DNA of 64,000 nucleotides from Grifola frondosa (GCA_001683735.1 LUGG01000031.1:186001-250000), one strand, 5' to 3'; shown: positions 10,386 to 24,597, counted from the first letter of the stretch. The notes: a model not told the origin generated them from the letters alone. Program-made: numbers and translations.

Positions 10386-12470
10386 ATGCTCGCTGGATTC
10401 AAACGGCTACTCGGCAAGGCTGCACATTTGGTAGAAAATGGCAAAGCAGAAACTGAGGCAAGAGTGAGTGGTCCAATCCATCAGTTGTTAGATAGTCGTA
10501 TCATATATTCTTATCAGGACACCGTTAAACCGCTGGAATTCATCGATCGCTCACCATACAAGGTGCGCAATAATACTGATGCCAATAGACATATGATACT
10601 CATTGCTTATAGGTTTCCATAAGGCGAACATCCAAAGCAGATCGACGAAATGTCTCGCAGACGCAGGTGTGTTTCTTACTTTTGATGCGACAACATCAGT
10701 CTGAAACATGATGTTTAGCTAAAGACTAGTGCGAATACACGTATGATCTCGCCGATACCAGTGGGAAGCTTTCGTTCCTATGGAAATCCGCCTTTGCCCC
10801 AGCCTCAAGTTGGCCCTTTCGCTATGTCTTCCCAGCAATCACAACCAGAGGCTTCTGGTCCCGCATTTCCGCCTCAAATGCAGTCGCAACCTCAGTCACA
10901 ATCAGGTGCTTCTCCTACGCCTCTGCCTCAGGCGCACATGAGGGTTTTCGTATCTCTCCTCAGTTACAATCGGAGGTTTCTTGTCCTGTGCCTCCATCTC
11001 AGTCGCAGTCGGGTTCTCCTATGCCACCTCACGTCCAAATAGGCACTCCTAATACCCTTCCTCGGTTGCAATCGGAGGCTTCTCATTCTGTACCTCCACC
11101 TCAGTCGCGAGCGGAGGATTCTCACGCTGAACCTTTGCCCCAATCTCCATCGGAGCTTTCTTACCCCAGGCACCTTCAGTTACGATCAGAGCTCCCTCCA
11201 TATATACACCCGCCCCAGCCACAACTCGAGACATCTCCTGAGCGACCTCCATTATTCATCCGATTGGATGCCCCTCCTGCTACACATTTTCTCGATGTTC
11301 CTTCCGGGGTCCCTGTTCCACAGCGTCGATTTTCAACAGAAGCCTCCGCGCTGCATGCGGCAGTCAACGATCGGCCCGTAGGTTTGGCCAGTCGTAATGG
11401 ACATATTTTAGACTCAACTGTTACGCCTTCAGGAGCTGCCGCAAGATCTTCCGTATCTACAACATCCCCTGAACAGCATCGGAGCGTCAACAATCATAGC
11501 AGCGACTATCGATCTCAAGCAGTGAGTAGCTATGTTTGTATTAGCTCGGCGTTCAGAATCTGTGTTTCTAATTAATCGTCACACCCATGGCCTCACTTCC
11601 CCACATAGCCAAGTGCTCAATGGCGCGATCCTCATGTGGCTCAACCACAAGCTATGCCGGCGCATTCCCAATTTCCCCGGTTATTCCAGCCACAACAGCA
11701 TCATGACCCACACGGTCGTCCTCCACAGGCAAGCCTTAGCGATTTACTCGGTACGACTACTGAATGAATAGGGCCCATTTAGTTGCATGTATCGGCTGCT
11801 GTTCAGCCTGTTCCCAACCCCACCACGTGGGGCAATTCTCTCTCAATTCCTCGACCAGTCCAACAGCAATGGCAACCCGATCACACTCACTACGATGCAC
11901 GCCAAGCACAGCAACAATCTAATATGGGAAGCGGCGGCATCTTTCAGGCACAACAACCACCATTCACCATGCCACGGCTCGGTCCTCATCCAAGCCAGCC
12001 GCATGTTCCGAACTCGCAGTTTTCCTATACTGCTCATGAGCCTGCAACTTCATATACATTCCCCGTGCCACAGCCAAGCCAGCAGCATATCCCAAACTCG
12101 CAGTTTTCCTATACTGCTCGTGCGCCTGCAGTTCTACGCTGCTCGTGCACCTGCAGCTTCGTATGCGCCTGCAGCTTCATACGCACCTGCAACCTCTCGG
12201 GTAGATGACGTTGTATGTGGACCACTGGACTTAGTTTCCTCATCTGACTTAATTTTTGTTCAGAATATGGATTTCGAAGATGAGTCAACGCATGGTGCTC
12301 ACACTGTTTCCGAATTGCACCAGCCGCATAACCTCGGGGCTGCTCCCGTAGACAAGGTCAAGATGACTACAGTATGTTGATTTATTGAAACTCAACGATT
12401 ACAGAATTCCACCAGCGGAGGGCACCTGGGTAGTGTTGCTGCAGCTAAGTCAGGCCTAAATAGTATATGA
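10386..12470 (+). CDS. Pro/Gln-rich low-complexity protein, multi-exon, with apparent frameshifts
   Basis: The first exons join in phase: MLAGFKRLLGKAAHLVENG (10386), DTVKPLEFIDRSPYK, VSIRRTSKADRRNVS, then a long exon from about 10734 rich in Pro, Gln and Ser with loose repeats of the type QSEAS.PVPPQSQ. Later exons continue at about 11561 (PSAQWRDPHVAQPQ), 11783, 12265 (MDFEDESTHGAHTV) and about 12403, ending SAAAK-like with TGA at 12470. Two places break the frame: about 10945 (beside a G run) and about 12135 (inside a short Ala/Pro repeat). These may be sequencing indels or real damage. Such Gln/Pro-rich proteins are often disordered nuclear factors, but no DNA-binding domain is visible. 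The start of the next gene is 360 bp downstream. Confidence 0.5.
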
Positions 12471-12831
12471 CTCATAACTTCTGCAGGTTTTCAGATATTA
12501 TAGTGATCTTACATTTATTTCGTAGCCTATATATAGCCGCATACTCTTGCCAAATATCAAAATGTTATACCTCATATTGATGGAGATATAGCCAAAAAGC
12601 TGATTGCAAAGTCTGACTTTTTAGTCAGCTTTTTTACCAATGTAACTGAAATTGAAACATAGTAAAGAAAATTATGCAAATGGTGGTGTTACATTCAAAT
12701 ACATATACATCTTAGCTATTAATTCCAATCAATATCATGTCATTATCTGCAAAATTCATGTCAGAATATCTAAAAAGCTGAAACAAGTGTGACTAAGCCG
12801 TGGCAACACTACACCTGGGGACACAGTTTGC
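12471..12831. other. AT-rich intergenic stretch
   Basis: Clearly more AT-rich than its surroundings, with an inverted repeat near 12595-12635 (aaaaagctgattgcaaagtc / gactttttagtcagctttttt) that could act in transcript 3' end formation. No ORF of note. Confidence 0.45.
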
Positions 12832-14202
12832 AATGCTACTTTTAGGCAAGTTTCAAGACATGAATGATCTCCTTCAACGCCAGGAGGAGAACAATGGGCA
12901 CTTCCGGTAGGTGCTGTACATCGACATTGCATATATGTTGACTTCCATGGCTGTTGCAGGGATGCTGTAACGGAAGAGATGCGCGACATTCAGATAAAAA
13001 TGTCTGAACTTCAAGTCCGGGCTACACCTCATAAAGGCCACAGTAAAGCGTCATCAGGCTCACGGCATACGGCTGTTGGCGGTGACGTTAGGAAAGAAGA
13101 AGACGACGATCTGGCCTGTGTACAAAAACTTGCTCTGCGCCAGCCCAGAAGACGTCATTTCCACGCACGTGAACAAGCTGATCCCGCTGAAAGAATCCAT
13201 CTTGTCCGCCTACAGGTGAGGGTTGGGAATCTCCTCACTTTCAGTTGCTATTGAGTATTCACCCATTGCGGATGCTTCCAACAGGAATATGTACGCAAAC
13301 ACCTTGAACATTTACTTCGGTTCAAGACATGGGATGAAATGGTCAAGAGAAATCCTCCTCTCACCGAGCAAGAGATTGCCACATATGAGGCTGGAGATGA
13401 CGAGGTTGCGTGTACTCCTGACAAGTTCCGCGTCGACTTCGAGCACCCGTGGAAGAGGTTCCCGTTCAATCGAGAAGCCCGTCATGTCTTTGTGCAAAGC
13501 TTCGTACTTGCTTTGAAAAGCGGCATATATTCTCCTTCACAATTGCTCCCTCACTTACTCACAGAGGACCACATCGGTGCGGTGCTTGATAGCCATATGG
13601 AGTACTGCAGGGTAGTTTACCGCAAGACCTGCAAGCCTCCTTCCAAGGATGCCGCTGACGCAGAGAAACGCAGACGAGCTGCGAACACTCGCAGGCGACG
13701 GTAAGTAGCTGTTTTTGCAGCCTTATATAACATGGCTCACTGGTTACTTCAGCTGCTGGAGGCACGGATAGATACAATTCTCAAGCGCAACTTGGCGCAT
13801 CATGAATCGCTCATCCGGCGGCTGACGGCCGCACATATGAGTGGTGATGAGACCGACGAACCCGGCAGAAAACATCCACCCGTTTTCCGTATTGTCGATG
13901 CGCGGTGGCAAAGCACCGAATTCAAGATGTTCGTGAGGACGCTGGATGCAATGTATCGGGAGGATTGGAAACATCCCTACGGCAAACGGGCAACCGGAGG
14001 AAATCCTCCAAGAACTCGAGTGGAACGGGCGAATGGCAGAGTTGAGGATGGAATTGCGCCCGAAGGATTATGGCGTAACTGTTACGATTCTACATGGCTG
14101 GCAGGACTTAGAGCGCATTCGCGCAGAGCACTCCGGATTGTCGATTCTGACTATGACTTCACAATTCCTTGTGGCGATGATAAAATGGTTGATTTGTTAT
14201 AG
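12832..14202 (+). CDS. Agaricomycete hypothetical protein (helical N-terminus, conserved C-terminal domain), one frameshift
   Basis: The first exon starts MLLLGKFQDMNDLLQRQEEN (12832) and joins DAVTEEMRDIQIKMSELQ. Near 13015 the protein-like reading changes frame by one base to VTLGKKKTTIWPVYKNLLC and PEDVISTHVNKLIPLKESI. It continues through EYVRKHLEHLLRFKTWDEM (13286-13702) and, after a 51 bp intron, through MSGDETDEPGRKHPPVF and APEGLWRNCYDSTWL to the stop at 14202. Blocks like FEHPWKRFPFN and HMSGDETD recur, as I recall, in repetitive gene families of mushroom-forming fungi, often near transposons, but no function is known to me. If the shift near 13015 is real the gene is dead; if it is a consensus error the gene is intact. 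Confidence 0.55.
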
Positions 14203-14671
14203 ATAATGCAATTAATATGTTCAACCATGTCCATGGTCAGTCTACTTCACAGCCTTCTGAGACTTTGGCCAGCGCGGGGCGCTCGTCGGCATGCACCTAT
14301 CATTGCCTTCCTCCGCGTGCTCAAATAAGGACGTCATGGTTTTTACAGGCGAGGCCGCTTATGAATCCTATCCGCCGCCATCCGTCAAGTGCTTTATGTT
14401 CCATCCAGTGGAGAACGGTGTGCTCGCCTTGTGCTTGTTCGAATGCGTACCCGGAGCCCCCCGCTGGGAGCATCCAGCGTAAAGATGAGCGGCACCTCTC
14501 GGCGCCCAATTGGTGAGTATATTCTGGAAATTATATAACCACACTGACAGCACGCGCATGCGTGCATCCAACGTAGCGAAGGCTGACGCCGCGCGTCGCG
14601 ACTTGGAGAATAGTTATAGCGTCGCCACGCGGCATCGGTGCGCTATAAGGCTTAGGCTCGTCTCTCGTTCA
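14203..14671. other. Short gap with an orphan ORF
   Basis: An ORF at 14291-14482 (NKDVMVFTGEAAYESYPPP) reads partly protein-like and may be an exon of a neighbouring gene, but I cannot connect it in phase. Confidence 0.3.
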
Positions 14672-16043
14672 CCAGCTTTCGTCAGTTTTATGTCTCCACC
14701 AGCCTCTATTCAACGCAATCGTGCACTATACAGTCCGCCTGCATTGCGGATATTCACTCAGACACAATCTCCACAGCCACGCCGCGAGGAGATTGCGGTG
14801 GAGCGCTTCAGGCAGCGGCTTGACGTCCGAAAAGACAACAACGAGCAACTGCATTCAAGCCAAAGCTTGCATCGGCACTTCTGTCTTTCAAAAGATGACC
14901 GTCGGTTTGCATATGAAGAGGCGATGGCTGATATTGAGGATGCGGTACGCCAGCAATCTCGAGGCTGTCTTTTAAGGAGCTTAAACTTTTTTTCCACTCT
15001 TAGGCAACAGGAGCAGCTAGAGCAGCTGACACATTGTTCATCGGGTTCGGTATTAGGCCTGAGTGGTCTCCTTCAGTGCCATTAGATCCAAGTAAAATCG
15101 ATCTCAAGCTCATCACGACCCGCCAGTTCAAACAGTCCGCCGCATTCGAAGCCGTTGCTGAACGAATCCGTCGCATTGTCCAAGAAGAATTAGCTATTCC
15201 TCATATCCTTGAATACCGTCATAAGCTCGACCAAGTCACTCCTGGATCCGGATATGCAATTAGCCCGGGGACGGGTCGCATCACTGTCCAAAACCCTGTC
15301 CAACTTGCATCTCGTACACCAGCCCCTAGACCCCCTAGTTGCGCACAGACAGAATCCTCGGCATCGATTAGGCAACCAAATGCTAGTTGTGGTTGGTCTT
15401 GCATCTGTCTCGGTGTTATCCTATTGATATGTACTGCGGCAGCGCCAGTCCCTCCTCAGCAAGGCGTTCGCAATATGGTATCAAGACCCACATCTCAAGG
15501 TTCCTGTCTCATTCGCCCTCTGAACACTGCTAGCTCGGCTACAAGCTCTACTCCGCAGCGCCGAATCGTCACGTCTCAGATGATGAATCGGATTCCGACG
15601 AAGCGCGAGGTGCGCATTTTAGTCATCTAGAAGTTTGTTGCTCACCCTGTATGAGATGTTTCAGCCCCTGAAGCGACAAGTGTAAATTCTTCTCATGTAG
15701 AGCGGCTCGCTCATGCACTTGCGACATCAGCTCTGGAATCTGCACCATCGACCCAACCCCCTCCCTATACCGACATCCAGTACACCTATTACACTGTCCC
15801 AACTGTTCGGGCTTTTGGCTTCAGCACTGCGGTCTGCGAGTTTCTTACTACGCTCCGAGTCAGCGCCCGGCAATGTGCTTGAATCAATACGACATTGGAT
15901 TATCATGTTGACGATTGGGTACTAGGCTTCCAACGGTCGGGCCTTGATACAGACGCAGCAGTACATCTTCGTGATCTCATTTTTCAGGAGTTGCCGATGG
16001 ATATGCGGCTGATCATGGGGGCGGCTGCAGGAGGAAGCCGGTA
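14672..16043 (+). CDS. Hypothetical protein, borders uncertain, possibly decayed
   Basis: An exon around 14690-14945 (ALRIFTQTQSPQPRREEI, ending DDRRFAYEEAMADIEDA) joins over a 61 bp GT-AG intron to 15004-15600 (LFIGFGIRPEWSPSV, FKQSAAFEAVAERIRRIVQE). Near 15560 the likely frame changes to RHVSDDESDSDEARG. A further exon (about 15666-16043) reads YTDIQYTYYTVPTV and, after another shift, DDWVLGFQRSGLDTDAAVH. Coding character is supported by helical, charged stretches and intron signals. No domain is recognised. At least two frame changes suggest decay or consensus errors, and the start codon is not settled. Confidence 0.35.
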
Positions 16044-16059
16044 GGGTAGTCAGATGTAG

Positions 16060-17809
16060 AGCCATCAGTCGTCAAACATCAATTCCGAGATTCTCATCGT
16101 AGATTGCAAACCGACATTATCGTCGGAGCGTATTCTTATGACTAGACGAGATACATACAAATGCACTTCCATTCTACCAGCTTCGCTCCATCGGAACTCC
16201 GACTTGCGCAGTGTGTCTCCCACATTCCAACCCGCCGTCAGCATCAGCATTCTCCTCCCGTTTGAGAAATACGTCAGGGTCCACGCCATCTTCTGCGCCA
16301 CCGGATTCCTCAATATGGACCAAAGATGGCTCCATCAAGTCGGGGAATCTTGTATGGGAGGCCGCGACCTGGTATCCATCTCGTAGTCGAAGTCGAAGAT
16401 ATTCGCAAAGTTGAGACCGACCTTGGGAGTCTGGACGAAGAGCTTCACAAGTTCGGTGCGGGAGCGGGTGCTTAAAGTGCGTTTGAGGGCTGCTTGGCGG
16501 TCTCTGGCGAACCAACGAGCTGAAAGAGCGGAGCGAAGAGAACCTTCCCTCCCTCCAGAGGCGTCTCAGCCTTAAACCTAGTCGCGAAATAGCTCAGCAT
16601 GCTCAAAGACCGAAATGGCATCCCGATTACCTTTCCACACCGCCGCCGGATGTTCTAGCGTGCTCGTCTTCTTCTCAAGCTCCGCATGCAGCGCCTCCTT
16701 CTCGGCTTCCAGTTCCACCGTATACTGCTACGCCCACTCCATGCGCTCCTTGCGCTCCTCGACCGCCTTTCCCACCCCCTCCGTGCCTTCTGCTCCCACA
16801 CCGCCTACATCATCGCTACTTCCGCCTCCGCTTCCGCACCGCCTCCATGATCACTCATCGTTGCGCCATCGAGACAGTGATGTCCGCCTGCTGCTTCAGC
16901 AAGTTACTCGTCCTGCCGCAGACGGCCGCGCGACCCATGCTGCAGCGTAGCCTTTGCTCCAGATATCACAGCGCGCAACGACGCGACGTTCTCGTCCCTT
17001 TCCGCAAACACTGTCGTCGGCCTGAGTGATAGCAGCGTGAGCGGGGAGAGGAAGAGATAAGAGAAGCTACCAATGTCTTCTGGATCTGATACACATTAAT
17101 TGCCAGCCTGAGGCGCTTGTGTCGAAGCCGTTGGCTCGCTGATGGTCATATTGCGGGCTACGGATCACAGTGAGCATAGCCAATGATATGACGAGATCCA
17201 CTCACGTTGAGGTTGAAGACTTTATGGTGGCCATTAGCGCGGAACTGTAGTCCTTTTGCTATAGCGATATCCATCTATTTCTAGGCGTCGTCCGTACGTC
17301 TTGGCTTGTGGAATGGAGGCTTCATAATGCAGAGCTCGCAGATGAGACAATCCTGGGACCAGATATCGGACTCTGGAGTCATATGCCTTCATTTGCACGA
17401 GCGAGGGCGACATGTAGTAGGCAGTAAGGTGACGGAAGTGTCGTAAGTGTGTTACTTGTGCCGACATAGGTATTGGGGAAGGCAATCGCTGCCATAGGAG
17501 ACCGACCACAGTGATTCCACAAGCACTTCCGGTCTGAGGAACGTCTGGCTGCCCGAGAGAGGTGGTCCGCTGGCGCCCATCGCTAACTTGGGCGCGGGAC
17601 GCGGGGTATGGAGAGCACCCATCGAGCGGCGCTACGGAGCGCTTATCAATGCGAGACGCGGACTGACGCGGAGCGGCTACAGTGCATTCGGAGAGGTGCA
17701 ACATCAAATATTCAAGTTCAAGAAAACATATGAGGGCAGGCTGATGATTACTACATACTTGGAGTGCGACTAAGTACATTTCTGGTCCACCTCTTCTGTC
17801 CAGCAACAT
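16060..17809 (-). pseudogene. NIMA/NEK-type protein kinase relic
   Basis: Three blocks on the minus strand fit a NIMA-family kinase in the right order. The activation loop and following segment read NTYVGT, then YYMSPSLVQMKAYDS (about 17465-17390). Subdomain IX reads DIWSQDCLICELC with KPPFHKP (about 17370-17290). Downstream comes a coiled coil (ERKERMEWA, ELEAEKEALHAELEKK, about 16775-16665), as in NEK kinases after the catalytic domain. The blocks lie in different frames with several stops, DIWSLG has become DIWSQD, and the catalytic HRD region is not recognisable. NIMA-type kinases control mitotic entry; this copy cannot be active. It lies directly downstream of the CHK2-like gene on the same strand. 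Confidence 0.65.
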
Positions 17810-17823
17810 CTCTCCTCAACTTC

Positions 17824-19760
<1,937 letters not shown>

Positions 19761-20444
19761 CGAGAAGAACACCCCAGCAGCCAGCTGGCGGTGGTAACAG
19801 ATCCTTTCGGTGCTTTGGGCGTAGAAACTACCTAGAATTCTGGCCGCACTCATCTTGTTGACTGGCAACGCTGAGGCAGGGGTGGATTTGCAGTGCGGTC
19901 GGGTGCCCGAAGAACCGCATCCGATTAATACGCAGGTGAGGATAAATATATATGGCTCTTTCAGTCTTGATAGAGCTGGCCATGGGGCCCTGCTGCCTAT
20001 GCACTTAGTTAGCCCACACGATGCAGGATACACGACATACTGAAAGGTATATCCACTCCGGTTCGCGCCGAGATCTAAAGGAGCCTTCTTGGTGTTGCGC
20101 TGTTTCGCGCTGGGAGGCCATCGGAAGCGCCCGCGGCAGAAACACATCCCAACCTTTTGGACATCTCCATAAGTGTTGGTCAGTTCCTTTGCGAAGATCC
20201 ACGGTGAGTAGTCCATCTGAATAAGGTCAAGGTGCGTACATTCCGACGCCCCCAGAGGGAACGGATTAACCTAGGACGAATGTTGGCATGTCTCACTTTT
20301 GCCGACAGTGCCGTTGTCAGGTGTCACTCTGCTAGAGGAAGTCGCCTTTCTGGCTGGGGTCTTCATTTATCGTTTATTTCACTGGCCGTTGCGTCCTAAC
20401 GTTAAGCGAGGCCAAGCATTCAACAAACTGAAGCATTATACAAC
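19761..20444. other. Divergent region between CHK2-like and SUN genes
   Basis: The minus-strand ORF 19719-20216 may contain 5' exons of the kinase gene, but I cannot phase it. The remaining 230 bp up to 20444 should serve as a shared promoter for the two divergent genes. Confidence 0.35.
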
Positions 20445-21588
20445 ATGGGCCAGCAGGGTAAACAGTCTCCATTTGATCCATCAAGATTTGTTTTCGAAGA
20501 GACATCTATGCGCGCACGCAGTGAGTTTGTCCTTATGTTTGTTTCCCTCGTTAGCTCTTGACTGTACTTGCAGACGCCAGGAATGTCCGTTTCGCATCGA
20601 GCAATATATCATCATTTTCCGATGCTGACGCAACTACGACGAACTTTTCCAAGCGTGCCTCTGCGTACATTTGGGTCGTTGCGGCCATTATATTTTTTGC
20701 ATCTGCAGTCCTCCTCATCCCTACTGTTGGTGACCTCATTACACGGTACACTCCCAAACGCACCTTGCCATTCCGTGCAGTCCCTGGACCAGAGCAACTC
20801 GTGGACCTTCTTCAATTAATATGTCCTTCTCCGCCGTCTTCTCCTCCCTCTCCACCTCCTTCTTGTTCTCTCTCTTCAACTCCAACTCATTCTCCTTCTC
20901 CGCCTCAATTTCCACCTCCATCTTCACTTCAACCTCCGTCTTCATCACTACCCATGCTCGATTCTTCTAACTTGAGCGAACTTATCAATCAGATGATTAC
21001 CCGGGCGTTGAGAGGCGCCGTTGGCCAGCGGGACTTTGCGCTCAGTGCTGATGGGGGCAAGATTTTCACGGCTCTCACGTCGTCTTCTGGTCGAGGCATT
21101 TTCAAAACTGACGCCACTGAAGCCGAAGTTGCGATCAACGACGACTTTCACGTCGGCAGTTGTTGGAGATTGCAAGCCACATCGGGCCAAATTGGCATCG
21201 TCGTTCCAGAGATCATCCATCCTTCCCATGTCACCATCGACCATATCCCGAAGGAGTTTGCTGCTGATATTGGGCAAGCTCCTCGTAAAATGATCCTCTG
21301 GGGCATGATTGATGGTCACGCCAACTTGGACCGCTACCAAAGCCTTGACGAAGTAACCCTCAGAGTTCGCAGCTGCCAATCTCTCAAGGATACATATTCA
21401 CGCCCCTCGCTGATTTCGAATACGACGTTGACGCGGCTTTCCATATTCAAACATTCCCAGTTGATCAGCATATCGTAGACTCGCGAATCGACTATGGCGT
21501 GTTCGTATTGGAGATTTTGAGCAATTGGGGCAGTCAGTCGACATGTCTATATAGGGTACGGATTCACGGCACAAGGGCCGATACTTGA
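20445..21588 (+). CDS. SUN-domain nuclear envelope protein (one frameshift)
   Basis: Exon 1 (20445-20520, MGQQGKQSPFDPSRFVFEE) joins over a 53 bp intron to an exon from 20574. The protein has a Ser/Thr-rich N-terminus, one membrane segment (about residues 57-81, YIWVVAAIIFFASAVLLIP), a Pro/Ser linker and a C-terminal SUN domain starting RDFALSADGGKI. Characteristic SUN motifs follow: HVGSCWRLQATSGQIGIVV, HVTIDHIPKEF, ILWGMIDG and, in another frame, TPLADFEYDVDAAFHIQTFP and DSRIDYGVFVLEIL to the TGA at 21588. SUN proteins sit in the inner nuclear membrane and bind KASH proteins to link nucleus and cytoskeleton. The frame changes once near 21345, between YQSL and SNPQSSQLP. It lies inside the proposed inversion. 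Confidence 0.8.
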
Positions 21589-22059
21589 ATCACATCTTTG
21601 GCTTGTTTGCCTTGTCATGTCGTTGTCGCTTCGTATACGCCGTACTGCACCGTAGAACTGATTAATATTCGGTTTTCGTTTGTCTCGATATCAATGCCTC
21701 ATGGCAAATAACTATCCTCATGCTGCAAATTCGCACTATCACGCTGGAGCTCGAACTGCGTTGCGACCGGTTCGCCTCTGTCAAATTGCCTCGAGTCATT
21801 CTTGTATGGATAATTCAAACGAGTCAGCAAACATGCATTCCGGACGCCGCACACCCGGCCGCACCCAGTGAACATTCCAACAACGCGCTGCCCGTGATGG
21901 ACACACTCCCTCCCTTCCCGCGCCCCGTTCTTCGTATTCACTGCCACCCGTGCGACACGAACGCTCAGATCCTTCAACTACTACTCTTCCGTTTAATCTA
22001 TGATTTTTCAAATCCGTATATTGGGATTGGGAGTTATTGTAGTAGTATAATGAGTATCG
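21589..22059. other. Intergenic
   Basis: It holds the 3' flank of the SUN gene and the downstream flank of the HAM1-like fragment. Nothing else is recognised. Confidence 0.4.
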
Positions 22060-22762
22060 GTGGTATCGCGATGGGATAGGATAGGTTCTAGAAGCAGAAC
22101 AGAATGTGTTATATGTTAAACTCGGTATGAAAGAGGGAGGACCACGCACGCATATGTGAGGAGTGATCAATAGGGTAAAAAACGACCGCGATTTTAGGCC
22201 TTCATGCTGCTCGCGTAGCCTACGAGCCATCTGCGGACGCGTCCCAGCGCGGTCTTCACCGCCTGCCTGATCGTCTTCTGCCGCTGCTTCTTCAACAGGC
22301 TGCTCCGTCGCGGATGGCGAATTTAAGCGTGGATCTCTGTCTGCGCGTCCTTGATCTTGAATACAAGAGGAGCGGTCACGATGTGCGGAACAGCACATCC
22401 GCAAGCCCCAAGTCGTTGATCTTCGGTATCCCCGTCTTCCCGCGGAAGTAGCGCGCAGCGTCGCGCATGTCCGCCTGGGTCTGTTTGAGTGTGAGCGCAA
22501 GCTTGTTGTGCTGCTCGTCCCTGTATGGCGGTGGTGTGTTCGCAAATTGTCCGAAATAAGACGGCAGAAAGCGCACTGGATGTATTCTGGCCGCTGAACT
22601 TCATGAAGTCGCGCGCTCTAACATTGATGAAGTTCGGGAACACGTTTCGATCTATGCCGGAGCGGAGCGGCGCAACGGTCAACACGACAAGCAGGGGACT
22701 GGGAAATGCACCTGGCTGATGATACTCCGCAGGACCTGCTTCCTTACATCCACCTACAGCTG
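22060..22762 (-). pseudogene. HAM1-like protein gene, 3' part only (copy B), broken at an inversion junction
   Basis: Read on the minus strand from 22762: VDVRKQVLRSIISQVHFP, NVFPNFINVRARDFMKFS, LALTLKQTQADMRDAARYF, FRGKTGIPKINDLGLADV, APLVFKIKDAQTEIHA, LKFAIRDG and KKQRQKTIRQAVKTAL. In this order these match the C-terminal half of fungal HAM1-like proteins (the DUF4449-type part, with its ADVRF.KKTG and DSG.ADV motifs). The blocks lie in changing frames and a stop replaces the Trp expected before VDVRK, so the copy is dead. It is about 96% identical by eye to 35252-35956 in the same orientation. Directly upstream on its own strand lies histidine-kinase sequence, not HAM1. Confidence 0.65.
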
Positions 22763-23936
22763 CATGCGCTGCACGGGGTGCTTTATGATGCTCAGGCCGA
22801 GCCCCATGCCCTGGCGTTGCGCGTGAGCGAGGTATCCACCTGCCCGAACAGCTCGAAGAGCGCGCGGCGGAAGCTCTGTGGGATCCCACAGCCCGCCGCT
22901 CACTTTGATCATGAGCTGATCGGCCGCGCTCATAGAGACAGAGACTATGCGAGAACGGTGTCTGTAACGAGATTAGGGAAATGCGGTGAAGGGAGATGGG
23001 AACTAAATATCGCGCACCTTGTCGCTGGGCTATTCCGCCTCACTTAACTCGAACTTCTCCACTTGCGAGGTATCGGTGAGTTGCCAGGTAAATGACGTAG
23101 ATGGATTGGTGTCTGCGATCTGTCAAACATCGTTCCACCTTGCATCGCGCTTAAGTCCCACAATTCAGCATATCTTTAAGACTTGCCAGTCTCTGACCCC
23201 GTAGAAACCCAGTGGCCTGCTATCATCCTCCAGCACACACAAAGGCATGACAGCGTGACGAGTAACTCGAGATACTGCCACGGTCAGCCCCCCCCCTTTT
23301 ATCATCCTCAGGCTCATCACAGTCGAGATCGTGCTCGTCGCCGTCGTCGTCAATACTCCGTGACGCTGCCTGGTCGTCGTGTTCTGATGTTTCCAGTCTC
23401 GTGTACCCCGCTTCCAGGTCATGGGGTCTTGTTCGAAAAGACGAGCACATTTTTGATAGCAGTGCGTAGTGCCAGGTCATGACTCTGCTGGGGAACTTTG
23501 ACGCATATGGGCTCGAGAGGGCAGCGAAAGTGAAAACGATGGCCGCCGCGGCGGAGAGGATGGTGAGTGGAATGTCAAAGCCTATGGTGACGTCTAGATG
23601 GCAAGCAAGCATGCCAACTGCTCGAACACCGTAAGCAAAATTAAATTCAATGAAAAAATAAGCGAGGAAGCCGCGACGCGATGAACCGAAATGCATGGAC
23701 TATATCGCGCAAAAACCGAAGACGATGTTGGCAAAGAATGCCCAGACCCACTTGAGGAGAGTGGTCCGGTTATATCTTGCGTGAATCATGATCTGTGTGC
23801 TGGTATATGGCCAAGCCAAGAGATGAGGCAGGACAGAAGGATGAGTTAGAGGGGGAGTCAGCAGGAGGCAGAGGACGACGAGAGAACGGACCTCTGGAGC
23901 CCATACGGGGATGAGCTCACGCTCCTGCACATCCAT
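22763..23936 (-). pseudogene. MHYT-domain / hybrid histidine kinase gene, 5' part, broken and with a nonsense codon
   Basis: From the ATG at 23936 (MDVQERELIPVWAPE) the minus strand encodes membrane segments typical of MHYT sensors (TSTQIMIHARYNRT, KWVWAFFANIVFGFCAI, then SMHFG). A Trp codon before SMHF is replaced by TAG at 23702-23700. More membrane sequence follows (GVRAVGMLACHLDV, IGFDIPLTILSAAAAIVFTF) and an acidic tail. At 22900-22765 come ATPase-domain boxes of a histidine kinase: GIPQSFRRALFELFGQVDTS (G1 region) and, one frame over, GMGLGLSIIKHPVQRM (G2 box), where it stops at the junction with HAM1-like sequence. The phospho-acceptor (HisKA) region is not visible, so there is also an internal loss. 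Whether MHYT and kinase belonged to one gene is inference from their strand and adjacency. Confidence 0.6.
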
Positions 23937-24597
23937 GCTGGCGATAAGCACCTAGAAAGGAATGGAGGAAGCGACGTGTCCACTGCGGAAGACAGCGATC
24001 CGTCATTGCCTGGAGCATCAAAGGACTTAGTCGCTCCGCGTTGCGCGTCGACAGGCGCTCTACGTAGCGCCGTCCCGACGACCTCGGCAATGTGCGCCAG
24101 ACGTTGGACTCACGGCCGCAATCGACATGTTGCGCAACATTTATATCATTTCTCATTCAACAATTATAAAGCGGACACGGTGGGCCAGAAGCCCCATAAA
24201 TAGGAGGTAATGCCATGTCTCGACGAGGTAGACTATTGATGGCGCCACGTGTGCAATACAATGTTATCATTTCGCTACGTTTTACAACAGGTGAGTAAGA
24301 TAGCACTATGAAATATTATACACGTCTCCTTACGGTGCAGAAGGATTGACCATGTCATGATATAAGTATTGGATAAATTCAGATGAAACTGTCGTACCTA
24401 TCCCGAGTCCCACTCACCGGTGATGCTCCGCTCGATGGATTGTCGCTTTTATAATTTTTAATGCTGTTGATAAAGTACATTCGGCAGGATCTGCATAAAA
24501 TCTCATTCGTGAGCGCGACTTGAGGCTCATGAATGAATTTTCCGAAACGGTTTAATCACCACGGGTTAGGAATCAGCATTATCGATCGATTCGACTT
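23937..24597. other. Divergent intergenic region
   Basis: It lies between the start of the MHYT relic and the start of the plus-strand gene at 24598. It contains only short ORFs and AT-rich sequence; no clear TATA box is seen. Confidence 0.4.
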
